Source: Chara braunii
Lineage: Eukaryota; Streptophyta; Charophyceae; Charales; Characeae
DNA length: 43,967 nt
Direction: 5' to 3'
Assembly (NCBI GenBank): GCA_003427395.1
Contig: BFEA01000078.1
Coordinates: 1,681,211-1,725,177, forward strand
In this document: in pieces, positions 19,735-30,303 of the stretch
Layout of the letters: every line of letters begins with the position of its first letter
Position numbering within the stretch: the stretch's first letter is position 1
The notes under the pieces: generated by a model
Databases searched by the model: none
Told to the model about the DNA's origin: nothing
The model's input: only the letters and a program-made list of their open reading frames with translations
Translations under genes and position numbers: made by a program

Positions 19735-21237
19735 AAAAATTCGGGCAGCACTCCCTTTAGAAAACGAGACTTTCCTGATTTTTACTAAGCCATATATGAA
19801 CTTTAGACAAGTTGAACTTTGGAAACTCAAAATTTGACTAACTCCTTGGATCTGTAAAAATTTCGGCAGCGCTTCCTGTAGAGAAAGTAGCTTACCAAAA
19901 TTTATACAAAGCGAAGTATAACAAAAAAATCCCAGAAAATGCGAAAATGTATCTAAGTAAAAGAAACTTAGCTCAGAAAATGCAAGAATTGAAACTAACT
20001 CCTATCGCTCTAGCACGTGGCGAGCCTCTAAAGCAACTACCTGTTCAACTGAAACTTAGACCATATAGTAGCCTGACTCAGTCACATGCAGGCCAAACCA
20101 CAAAGGTAAGTACTCTCACCATCCCCAAATCAACTCATCAAACAATAGTTCAAAGTCTTTCAATGCTTTAACCCTTCATATCCTGCTTACAGAAGGCGTA
20201 AAGTCAGGTCATCCAATCTTATGGAACATGCTTGACTCAGCCATCAAGTATACACGAACAGGTTGGACAACTACTTTTCTCTTCCTTTGGGCGCATGACT
20301 AAGCTATTCATCTTAGAAACAATGCCTAGTCGCCCTGAATTGTTTAATATCCAAGTTATATATACTTCTCTGAACTTAATCTCCAAGGTGGGCGTAGAAC
20401 TGAGTCATTCATCTTAGAAACAATGCTCAGCCGGCCAAATTACCTTCAATTACATTCTTAATTGTGCTCTCTTCAATTTACGATTAGCCAAATTCGGGCA
20501 GCACTCCCTTTAGAACAGGAGACTTTCCTGATTTTTACTAAGCCATATATGTACTTTAGACAAGTTGAACTTCGAAAACTCAAAATTTGACTAACTCCTT
20601 GGATTTGTAGAAATTTCGGCAGCGCTTCCCGTAGAGAAAGTAGCTTACCAAAATTTATACAAAGCGAAGTACAACAAAAAGATCCCAGAAAATGCGAAAA
20701 TATATCTAAGTTACAAAAAACTTAGCTCAGAAAATGCAGGAATTGAAACTAACTCATATCGCTCTAGCACGTGGCGAGCCTCTAAAACAACTACCTGTCA
20801 AACTGAAACTCAGACGATGTAGTAGCCTCACTTTGTCACACGCAGGCCAAACCACAAAGGTAAGTACTCTCACCATTCCCAAATCAACTTAGCAAACAAT
20901 AGTTATTAGTCTTTAAATGCTTTAACCCTTCATACCCTGCTTACATAACGCGTAAAGTCAGGTCATCCAATCTTATGGAACATGCTTGACTCAGCCATCA
21001 AGTATACACGAACAGGTTGCGCAACTACTTTTCTCTTCCTTTGGGCGCATGACTAAGCCATTCATCTTAGAAACAATGCCTAGTCGCCCTGAATTGTTTA
21101 ATATCCAAGTTATATACACTTCTCTGAACTTAATCTCCAAGGTGGCGTAGGACTGAGTCATTCATCTTAGAAACAATGCTCAGCCGGCCCAAGTTACCTT
21201 CAATTACATTCTTAATTGTACTCTCTTCAATTTACCA
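19735..21237 (+). repeat. 753-bp tandem duplication
   Basis: 19735-20487 and 20488-21237 are collinear and very similar. For example TCGGGCAGCACTCCCTTTAG occurs at 19741 and 20494, and CTTAATTG[TG][GA]CTCTCTTC near both unit ends. Each unit also has shorter internal repeats of about 124 bp carrying the GGCAGC motif. Unequal exchange within an LTR is the likely origin. Confidence 0.8.
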
Positions 21238-21455
21238 TAAGCTATAGTCAGACCCGTGTCTGACAAGCCTGTTCGTAAGTAGAATAGTATTAAAATATAG
21301 CTAATTATAATCTCTCGGGTTCCAGCATATGCGAGGCATTGGGCCAGACCATCCAATCTTATGGAACATGTCTCGTCCTCCGCCAGGTTCATTTCTCTCT
21401 GATCCATCATGTGCATGGCATTGAGTAAAACCCCCTGAACTTACAAAAGGGTCTG

Positions 21456-21463
21456 CCCTTTGC
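21456..21463. repeat. Left 8-bp target duplication of foldback copy 2
   Basis: CCCTTTGC directly abuts the terminal CTATGTGTC. The partner CCCTCTGC is at 24097-24104, differing at one base. Confidence 0.7.
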
Positions 21464-21886
21464 CTATGTGTCTATTCAACGGGCAACGAGAAAGTTTAAA
21501 CTCCGTTGTACCCGTTGAATAGCCTACGGGGCCCCGTTGAATTCTCGTTGAATGGTACAACGGGCCCTCCCCGTTGAATATTGTTCAACAGGGAGGGTGC
21601 ATTGGGCCTCGGACACGACGCTGGACGCACGTGAAGCAAAAAAAAATTGTCCCGTTGAATCCCGTTGAATCCCCGTTAAATCCCCGTTGAATCCCCGTTG
21701 AATCCCTGTTGAATCATCGTTGAATCCCGTTGGGGGAAAACAACGGACGTTGTCCAAAAATTCCCGAAAAAAACTATGTTATGCAGAAAAATAAACTGAA
21801 CAACTTTTGCCGCAAGGTCACATCGAAAATCTTCACGAAAATAAAAATAGAAAATAAAATATAAAAATAAGGTTTTTTTTTTTTTT

Positions 21887-21938
<52 letters not shown>

Positions 21939-21940
21939 TG

Positions 21941-21978
21941 CTGTCTCTTATACACATCTAGATGTGTATAAGAGACAG
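21941..21978. other. Second Nextera mate-pair junction adapter (assembly artefact)
   Basis: The same 38-bp palindrome of two Tn5 mosaic ends as at 14018-14055. It sits between a (GT) microsatellite and a displaced copy of LTR A sequence. Confidence 0.97.
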
Positions 21979-23677
21979 TTCTTTGGTGGCGTAAAACAAT
22001 TTTGTTGGCCTTGAAGTTTTTTCTGTCGGTAGTCAGGCATCTAGGCCATGTGCATGAATTGGTTAACATTTTTTTATTTATCAAATATTTTTCTAAAATT
22101 CATCAAAGTCGGGGTACTTTTTGCACCCCGTTCCGAGCCTGTCGGGATTTAAACTCGTGAATTTTCACGAGTTTTTTCCCTACTCCTCCTAACGTGACAA
22201 CTGTCCTCCCCGTTTTCAGGGGAGGGCAGCAGAGGGAAGGAGTAGGCTGTTGACAAATAGCTGCATGCTCCTGGCTCAAATCACGGCCAGGAGCATTGCA
22301 GTTAAGGAGGTTGGGGTTTTTCTTTTATTTTCTTCTTTTTTCTTTTCTTTTTTTTATTTTCTGTGAGGACATTTGTCCTCACGTGGTGCTACCTCTGGCA
22401 GGGGCTGCCAGAGGTAACTGTCAGGCAACTGTTTTTGAAGGGAGCCTGGAAATTGAAGGGGCACTAAGGAAAAGGCTAGGTAAAGCCTTTTCCTTGTTGT
22501 ACCTGCCCTGGGAAAAGGGTCCAGATACATCAGCCTTTCCCTTTTTGTATCTCAGAGTCTCCAACCCCTTATCAGAAAAATAAAAGAAAAAAGGTTTTGG
22601 AAATGGCAGGAACCCAGCAATCGTGAGATTCCGAGATGGCTGGGGAAAAAAATAAAAATAAAAAAATAGGGCAGTTAAAGAAACTGTCCCACACTAAGGC
22701 TGTGGCTGTGGTGGGACCACAGTCAACCTTGGATCCTGGCAGATCAAGTGCTCGTTGTGAGCCCGCGATTTTGCCTGGGGGATGGAGTGACGACCAACCC
22801 TCCTCAGGCCCTATAAAACACCCAGCTGTCCCCAGCTGCCACACAAAGCATTCGTGCTGTCATTGCGTGACGTGCACTTGAGTGCTGTTGGGCTGCTGAG
22901 TTGCTGCCTGAGGCAAGGAGGAGAAGCTGGAGATCTGCACAGGAGCGAGAAGAGGACGACTAGGCAGCCATAGCAAAGGCAGGGAGCACTCTGCTCCTCT
23001 CCTCTGGCTGGTGCTGGTCCCACGGGACAGACCCAGTGGTACTGCGGGACTGCGGCAGTGCGGCACTGTGAGATTTGGTCCTGGGGCCCAAATTTTACCA
23101 ATTTTGGCTTGCCATTTTCTTATTGTGGTGGGGAAATGCTGCCGAAATTTTACAGCGGCAATCCTGGTTTTTACTGTGGTGGTACTGAAGTGCAGTCGAA
23201 TTTCTGCAGCGACGGCACAGGTTTTTTCTGCGGTGGTACTGAAGTGCTGCCGAACTTTTGCGGCGGCGGTGCAGGTTTTTACGGCGGTGGTGCAGAAGCG
23301 CCGCCGGATTTTTACGGCAGCAACTCCGGTTTTAACGGCGGTAGTGCGGAAGCGCTACCGGATTTTTGCGGCGCGACTCTGGTTTTACGGCGGCGGTGCG
23401 GAAGCGCTGCCGGATTTTTGCGGCAGCAACTCCGATATTAACGGCGGCAGTGCGGAAGCACTGCCGGATTTTTGTGGCCGCGGTTCTGTTTTTTTTTACG
23501 GTGGTGCGGAAGCACCGCCGGATTTTCCTGCGATAGTACCGGAATTTTGCAGCGACGACACTAATTTCACGATGGTAACGAAAGTATTTTTGCACTGAGT
23601 GGAGGTGGGACGTTGACACAGAGGAGGTGCGTCAAAGCGGTGTTTCATTTTGAAGTGGCGTGAGCGTGACGCCGCGG
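21979..23677 (+). repeat. Displaced duplicate of 9112-10810, probably false gap fill
   Basis: The sequence appears identical to 9112-10810 at a constant offset of 12867, including hairpins, TATA motif (22812-22818) and minisatellite. It starts exactly at the adapter and ends exactly at an N. Real LTR copies here differ visibly (compare 1-3857), so identity plus artificial borders indicates an assembly error. Frames seen in it are copies of those in LTR A. Confidence 0.9.
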
Positions 23678-23678
23678 N
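23678..23678. other. Single N at false join
   Basis: One unknown base separates the displaced LTR A sequence from an (AC) run that belongs to the foldback element. Confidence 0.9.
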
Positions 23679-23771
23679 ACACACACACACACACACACAC
23701 ACTCACTCACTTGCGCCGAAGTTGGGTGGGGTCCCCGCCTGCGCAACTTGGGCGAAAGAAAGTGAGTGTGT

Positions 23772-23810
<39 letters not shown>

Positions 23811-24096
23811 TGTGTGTGTGTGTGTGTGTGTGTGATTTGGTGGGGGATAGGGGGGCGACCCATCCCTCACCAATCTGTTTTGAGTCTGGTTTTGTTTTTG
23901 AATTTTTGAAAATAATTTTAATGCTAAAAAAATAAACATAAAAATATGGGGATGTAGAGAGCAAAAAAATATACACCCCCATATATTTTTATTTTTATTT
24001 TGTTCAACTCGGTTCAATGGGGAGTTGAAACGGGAATTGAATGAGAGTTAACCGTTTAACTTAAAACCCCCGTTGAATCCGATTTCGGACACATAG

Positions 24097-24104
24097 CCCT
24101 CTGC
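24097..24104. repeat. Right 8-bp target duplication of foldback copy 2
   Basis: CCCTCTGC directly follows the terminal GACACATAG and pairs with CCCTTTGC at 21456-21463. Confidence 0.7.
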
Positions 24105-25000
24105 CAAAGATTACTCCCTCTGAATAAAAGCAGGGAGAAACTAAGCCACCTGAACTTACAGAACAGCTCGGCCCCCTCGTTAAGAAACGAAGAAACTTAA
24201 GAAAACCCAGAAAAACAAGGCAACTCAGGGTACCTAAACTTATAGAGCGCCTTGGGTTCCTGAAAACCATCCACAATCAAGCCCTCACTTGTATGAGCAG
24301 TCAGGTCACCTAAACTTATAGAGCGTCCTGACCCTCCATGCAATTCACAGCACCGGGTCTCCCCAAACTTATGGGGACGTCCCAGCCTCCAGAGCTCCAG
24401 GCTACCCAAACTTATAAAGCGGTCTGATGCTCCATTCAGAACCAGAATAAACAAATCACTGGGTTTCCCCAGCCTCAGCGAACCAGTCAATCCGTTTACA
24501 AAACCACCTTCCTCCCAACCTTCCCCTTGATGCATTCCCCTTCGTTCACAATCTGCCTTGAGTCAAACAACAAAATTGAAACTGGATTCGCACAACCATT
24601 TCCTTTACTTCAGTCTGACTTATGTCGTGAACGTCAACCCAAAGTCAAATACAGGGTTCACACAGTATACTTAGTCAAACCATAGAAAGATGTACAACTA
24701 GGTGTTATAGTTGGGTTTATAGAAAGGGTCAGGGAATTACCACACACTTCCCTGCCTCCAAGACTCCTCCTAAGTTCCGGCAGAGCTCCCGCAATCGGTG
24801 GGGTGAACCTCCCACAAAGGCCTTGGCGCGGATCACGGGTTGCACTCCCGCCTGCCGCCTTCCTCTCAGAACCAACAGACTAGACTTAGAGTGCGAAGGG
24901 CAGAGAGAGGAGCATTCAGTCGCTCAGATACAAGAGGCGCGCTCTTAGACTCGCAGGAGAGGGCATTGAAACCTGGATGCGCCTGAGGGCCCCGCAATGG
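24097..25000 (+). repeat. LTR-like tract, right of the foldback insertion
   Basis: The motif CCTAAACTTATAGAGCG or close variants recurs about five times between 24147 and 24425 at intervals of about 55-85 bp, each followed by a GC-rich segment. The same theme (CTGAACTTACAAAAGGG) lies at 21436 left of the insertion, so the two tracts were once continuous. At 24776 TTCCGGCAGAGCTCCCGC resembles the GGCAGC-type LTR motif. No gene is seen. Confidence 0.5.
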
Positions 25001-25995
25001 CGGCCGAGTGACATAGCTTGGTCAACTTGGAATCAAACTGCCGAACCCAACCCTCCTGACAACCTTCCAAATCTCAGCGATAACCCCTCCCTTTCCAACC
25101 ACTTTCCGGCCTGTGGTGGTGACCTCCCTTCACCCCACAACCACCCTCGCCCTCCTTGACATACTGCAGCCACGCAGCCTTAGTTAACAACACACGACAC
25201 AACACATGCCTCGTATGCCCTTCGAGTATCGCAGCACTGCCCAGTGTGCAGTGAGGCGTAGTAAAGCCGCAGCTTAGCACAACAACCCAGCAATTACGCC
25301 GTGACGCACACGATCGCCATCAGGTTAGCAGTCCTCAGTAAGCACGGCGGCTGCTATAGCAAGCATGTAGCCGAGGTAGTCGGTGGTATACGGCAATATG
25401 CAGTAATCGACGACAGCGGCCCGTGCACAGCCCATAGACGCAGCGGCAGCACACTGTTAACAAAGGCGGTAACAGTTTGTGTGTAGCGTGAAGCAGCCAT
25501 ACACAGCGGCGAGTAGCAGCATGCCATAATATGCAGTGATCAGTAGCGGCCACAGTCCCTAGTAGCAATCAGCGTGCTCCCTAGGCCAGACCCCCTCCTT
25601 GGCTTATACCCATACTGATGGGCAGGTTCATATAGCCTGGTTATCGGTTCCTCTTGCAGCGTCACTCCTTCCCTGCAGGCTAGTTATACTAGAGACTAGT
25701 AGCGAGGCACCGTATACCATGCAACCAGTCGCAATCGTCCACCCAATTGACTGTGCATGGTCCCTTCCCTTTTACTAACTGTTACTAGCCCACCCCGTCT
25801 CGATTGGCTGCGGCCAACTCGCTCACTCTCTTTCTCCCCCTCAGTGTGTGTGTGTGTGTGTGTTCGTGCTCCCTCTCTCTCTCTCCGAAACACGCTAGTC
25901 CCGCTCGAGACCTGAGACCGAACCTCCCGAGAAGGTGAGGAAAACGCTTGCTCGTCAAAAAAAGACAAAGGTACCTGGCCAACATCACGGCCAGC
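25000..25995. other. Gene-free stretch
   Basis: No coding region is supported. The sequence is mixed with many GCAG/ACAC tracts and a short (GT) run at 25844-25862. Its origin is unknown; it may be interior sequence of the neighbouring LTR-like element. Confidence 0.4.
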
Positions 25996-26520
25996 AACAG
26001 AAAAATTTCCTAGAATTAAATAATCATTCTAAAGTAAAATTACATTCTAAATTTTAAATTTTCATTCCATCTTAAAAAATGTCATTCCAATTTTAAAAAC
26101 TTTCGTCTTACTTGAAAACTTTCCTTCCAAGAATGGGGTATCCCTTCTTATTTGAACTGCATGCTAGAGACGGATTAAAAGTCTGCATGAGTTCATGAAA
26201 TATTTTAATTGGACTGTTATTCTAAGTAAGGTTTTCCAGTCATAAATAGGTTAATCCAATATAAATTAGAAGATATTTGTTGTAGTAGAATGAAAGTTTA
26301 ATTAAAACATTTCATAAACTCGTTCAGACTTTCATTCTATCTTGAACAAATAGATGTAGTTGGAAGGGAAAACTCATATTTAGGCAGGAACTTATCAAAT
26401 TAAATTGAAAATTTTATAATTGGACGGACATTGGAATGAAAATTTATAAATATGAAGGATATTTTTTTTTATTGAATGTTTTTTCAACTTTCATTTATCG
26501 TGGGAATTTTTTAGTTGAGG
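25995..26520. mobile_element. AT-rich foldback MITE-like palindrome
   Basis: The left half has GTCTGCATGAGTTCATGAAAT followed by TTTTAATTGGACTGTTATTCTA (26190-26235). Its reverse complement is closely matched at 26284-26333. Outer segments also pair imperfectly, down to AAAAATTTCC near 26008 and GGAATTTTTT near 26508. The symmetry centre is about 26260. No coding frame is present. The termini and target duplication could not be fixed. Confidence 0.55.
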
Positions 26521-26574
26521 TTCATCCCTACACCTCCCGACCCGCTGGGCGCAGCCCACAATGCTGACGGTGGC

Positions 26575-28183
26575 CAGACTACGGCATAAGCCGCAGATCT
26601 GAGCCTCCCATCACGGTCGCCCCACTCAATAACCCCTACGCAGAGCCCTCCCGTGTCGCAATGGGCCGAGGAACGACCATAACACCTCATCATCAACTCC
26701 CGTCGTCGCAAGTTCCCGCCGTTCCCCGGCGCACCTACTCCTCTACTAACCTCTTTTCCTATCTTTCTAATGCTAACACAATGCTAACACTAACTCTCCT
26801 ATTGAAATCGCCTCGCCTCAAAAGCTCTGCTCAAGCCTCCACCCCGCTCGATCCCATCAGGAATCGAGTGATATCTCTATTTCTCCTCCCACTCTTCCCT
26901 CCTTTCCGCCATCTCATTGCGCTATCTTCATTACTAACTCCGCGATTTACTACCTATCTCCCTAATCTAACTACATATTCGGGTTCGCTGGCCCCCAAAA
27001 CCCCCGCTTAGAGTCTTTTCTCGCCCGGATTCATCAAGAATCGGGCGAGATAACGTCTCCTTTGTCCACCATGGCCATGCTCCTGCTGCTGCGGTCTCCC
27101 TTCTCTGAATGAACCCGGCGCGAAAGTGCGTCCGGATTCACCCCCTCTCCTTTGCTGTCACTCGCTACCGGTAACCCGATTTCCCCCGTTGCCTCACTGC
27201 CTACTCTTCATCGCTCTCCTTCTCCCTCCGCTTCCGACCGCACCCCTCTTATCTGTCGGCCAGCTCCGCTCCAGAACGTTCGCTCCCCCGCTGCGCCACT
27301 ACTCCGTTCTCCGCACTCCGCCCACTATTGCGCAGTGCTTATTGCGCCACCCCGCTGTCTGTCGCTTGCCTTCCCGGTACTACCGCCTGCTATGCTCTCT
27401 CCGCTGCTTCTCCCTTCGAGTGAATCCGGCGTGGAAACACGCCTGGATTCATTCTCTTCACTTGCCTTCCCTCCAGGCTGCTACACCACTGTCGGCCACC
27501 CTACTATCTCGGTCTTCGTTGTTGTGTGTACCCGGTGCCACCCCCTGTCCAGGTACAACCTTTCCTGGCTGGTTTCACTCTCCCCTCTGGCACTTTGCCC
27601 TCCCCCTGCGCTTACTCTGGCGCTGTCCTCCGGCCGACAGCGCCCCGACACAACGGTCCGCCCGCTTCCACCTAGTACCTCCCGGCCAGCCCTGCCACAG
27701 CCTCCGCGTGTCCCCTTCGCTCAGCCGGAGTGCTCCACCTCCTCGGGCACCCAAAGGCCGAGCTTTCCCTTAGGTAAGCGGGCTGCGGGATCAGAGGCAC
27801 CGGACCGCTGCAAAGCTTAGCATGGGCCTTGGTGGACCGGGCCCTATGCGACTCTCGAAGGTAGTAGCAAATACTCAACCGAGACCTTGAGGTCCACGGT
27901 GGTCGCCGCGCTGTAATTAAATCGTGGTTCGCGGGCGACGACAAAAATAATAAACTAATTGTATGAATAACGCCGCGTCTTCCGCTGATCTGCGACGTTG
28001 CGCATGCCCACGCGCCGTATGGTGGCGACTCGCCGTCAACACCCTCCGCCTGCCACTCGCGCCTCTCACCCTGACAAGAACCTATACTTCCGCCCACGTG
28101 CACGCCGTCAGGCGGGTGACACTGCACTTGCGTGACTTGCGAAAAGCGCGCCAAATACCCTGGTAAGGGTATTTGGTACGACA
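26575..28183 (-). repeat. 3' LTR of element B
   Basis: It shares nearly collinear sequence with 31739-33055, from AGACTACGGCAT to the terminal TACGACA. A 270-base segment (about 27605-27875) is absent from the other copy. Two overlapping + strand frames of over 210 codons (27126-27820) are Pro/Ser/Leu-rich, broken in the other copy, and unlike any family I know; I treat them as chance. Confidence 0.75.
28151..28176. promoter_or_regulatory. Hairpin at the LTR B start
   Basis: CCAAATACCCT and AGGGTATTTGG form an 11-bp stem seven bases from the LTR terminus. It is nearly the same as the hairpin at the start of LTR A. In the other LTR B copy (about 33023-33048) only the outer nine pairs remain. 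Confidence 0.7.
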
Positions 28184-30300
28184 GTCTTCCCGGACCCTAT
28201 TAAACGACGTCCCCGTCGCGCCAGGTATTTCTATTCAACTATAGTCTTCAGAAGAAGTACATGATAACTCTCTCGGCCTTTAACTTGTCGCTAAGCTCGA
28301 TAAAGACAGCCATCAAGCTGTATCAACTCTAGACCTCGGGCAGAAGTCAAAGGTCGAAAAAATTACTCAATTCTTTATCAAAGAGAATAAAAGTTTACAA
28401 TAGCCGAATAATCGGCTTGGCACAAACACGCGTCAACCTCTAACCCAACAACGTGGATAAACCCACTTTCCACCTATTATAATCACGGACGGGGAGTCAT
28501 CCAAAGCCAAACCTAGGACTACAACACTTTCGGTCTCTTTGAGCGATGCTTTATCGCACTGGACACACTGATCACCCCACCACTGGCTAAGACTCAGACT
28601 CAGTGGTGGGCCAAATTTCAGGGCCTCAGTCTCCAGGTAGGTTTTTTACTTTTCACCCATCAATTACTCAAACTCAACCGATCTATATACTCCTTTTTAC
28701 AAACCCTCTTTTAGAAGAACACCTCATTGTGGGATTTAATCAGACACCTCAATCTTTCAACTATTCTAGAAGATTGGGGTGCTTGGCCCCATCATACATA
28801 CCACAAATGTACCTTATGGGCAGAGCCCTGTTAAGCTCAGCCCCACAAGGCACTACTATCATTCAAAAGCCACTCATTTTACTGATTCCTCAAAGGTATG
28901 GATGGTGATATTCACTTAGTTTATCAAAATAAAAGGAAATCATCTGTCTTTTCCATAAATCCTACCTTTATGAGTGTGATCCTTCACTTTTATTCCACAC
29001 TTTGCTAATCTCATCCACAATTTTTGCTCAGTGAGCAACTCTCACGACTGCTTTCAGACAAAACTCAACGCTACTTTCAACCAAATTAATAGCCGATTGG
29101 AGGGCCTCATAACCAGGCCGATCCTTCCTGCCATAGATGACGCTCCCACCGGCTATTAGCAAAAACTTTAGTTTCCCTCAAGGAGTCTTAATCATGAAAG
29201 TCCCCGTCACAGACTAGACCGCTTGTGGCCCATAACAAGCTGAATAAAGGACTTACAACCAGCCTTACCAGCTTTTACGTGACTACGCAAGCAGGGATGC
29301 CGAATTGAACGGACCTTTCCTTACCCCCTGCCACGTACAAAACCACCCGGGACTCACAACCACTGGCCGGGTAAGGGCTTTCTTACATGACAGGTTTCCG
29401 TGCCGCAGATGATACGCTTACTGGCAGCTGAGGCCCAACAAAGCGGAAATACCGATTTGGCCAGAAATAATACTCTAACTCCATAAAAAAAAAATTTAAG
29501 CCACCCCCTTCCTCTCAAGGGTGAGCCTTCCATAATAATTTTTAAGACTTCTCCCACTCTGAAGGAGAATCACCCATAAAAATCTCTCAGCCATCCTCCC
29601 ACTCATGGATGAATTCGTTTATAAAATCTTAAAACATTCTTCACTTTGACAATAAACCCTTAACTTTTGTAAGGCCGCCCTCGGGCATAACCTCTCTCTT
29701 AATATGATTTTTTGGACTTTCTAAGTCTTCCTAACATATCCCACAAATAATCACGCTCTCTTCATTTTACCATTAATTAAGGTTAAACACCCAAAAAGAC
29801 TCTTAAGGTCACTTTGATGAGAATGCCAATGACAACCCAAACACGCACGATCCTGCAACCTGGGGGAATAAAAACTCATATTGAGAAATAATTCCTAGAA
29901 GAAAATCAGGTCATCCCAAGTCTCACACCCCCACAATCTCAAATTATCAAAAATTCATATCCCAGTCAACAAAAGACCCTGTATAGCGTATCACACAGGT
30001 CACATACGCGAAATACTATTAAATGTCCTCGCGCAATTGGGTATGCGTTTAGCGTACAGGCGATAATTTCTTAAAAACGCACCTTCGATATCAGAAATAT
30101 ATACGAAAAGGGGCCTATTTCTCATAAAACTCATAGGTTTGGTAAAGGCAAAATAAACAAATAATCGCTCATTAATTCCACCAATCGAACCTACCGCACT
30201 GTCATGGTCTTTCGAGTGTCTACTTGTTAGTCACTTAAGATCGCTGACACCATTCTCATCTAGGCACACAACCTCACCCCTCAATTCCTTTCTTTGCGAC
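28184..30300 (-). other. Element B interior without recognisable pol
   Basis: I see no protease, RT, RNase H or integrase motif on either strand. Short frames here have no known family. This stretch lies between the gag zinc knuckle and the 3' LTR, where pol would be expected in an autonomous element. Confidence 0.5.
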
Positions 30301-30303
30301 CTT

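Larger units (their letters stand above)
18840..21463 (+). repeat. LTR-like repetitive tract, left of the foldback insertion
   Basis: The tract repeats a motif of the form AAATTTCGGCAGCGCTTCC[CT]GTAG followed by a purine-rich stretch. I associate this motif with LTRs of plant Ty3-type elements. No coding frame is supported. Sequence resumes at 24097 after the foldback insertion, with similar CTGAACTTACA/AAACTTATA motifs on both sides. It is probably part of an LTR retrotransposon, but I could not find its two ends. Confidence 0.5.
21464..24096 (+). mobile_element. Foldback non-autonomous DNA transposon, hAT-like, copy 2 (with artefact inside)
   Basis: The ends are CTATGTGTC at 21464 and GACACATAG at 24096, exact inverse complements, followed inward by ATTCAACGGG on both sides. 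The flanking octamers are CCCTTTGC (21456-21463) and CCCTCTGC (24097-24104), an 8-bp target duplication with one mismatch, as expected for the hAT superfamily. At least eight CCCGTTGAAT-type repeats occupy 21505-21735. The (GT) run at 21892 and (AC)/(GT) runs from 23680 correspond to the foldback core of copy 1. Bases 21941-23678 are not part of it; without them it is about 0.9 kb. Confidence 0.75.

Noticed and set aside
21979-23677. A third genuine LTR of element A or a solo LTR
   Set aside because: It is bounded by an adapter and an N, appears identical to 9112-10810, and has no LTR ends or target duplication.
27126-27820. Two overlapping + strand frames of 215 and 222 codons
   Set aside because: They lie inside LTR B, are Pro/Ser/Leu-rich, overlap in different frames and are broken in the other LTR copy. 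Element B is transcribed from the opposite strand.
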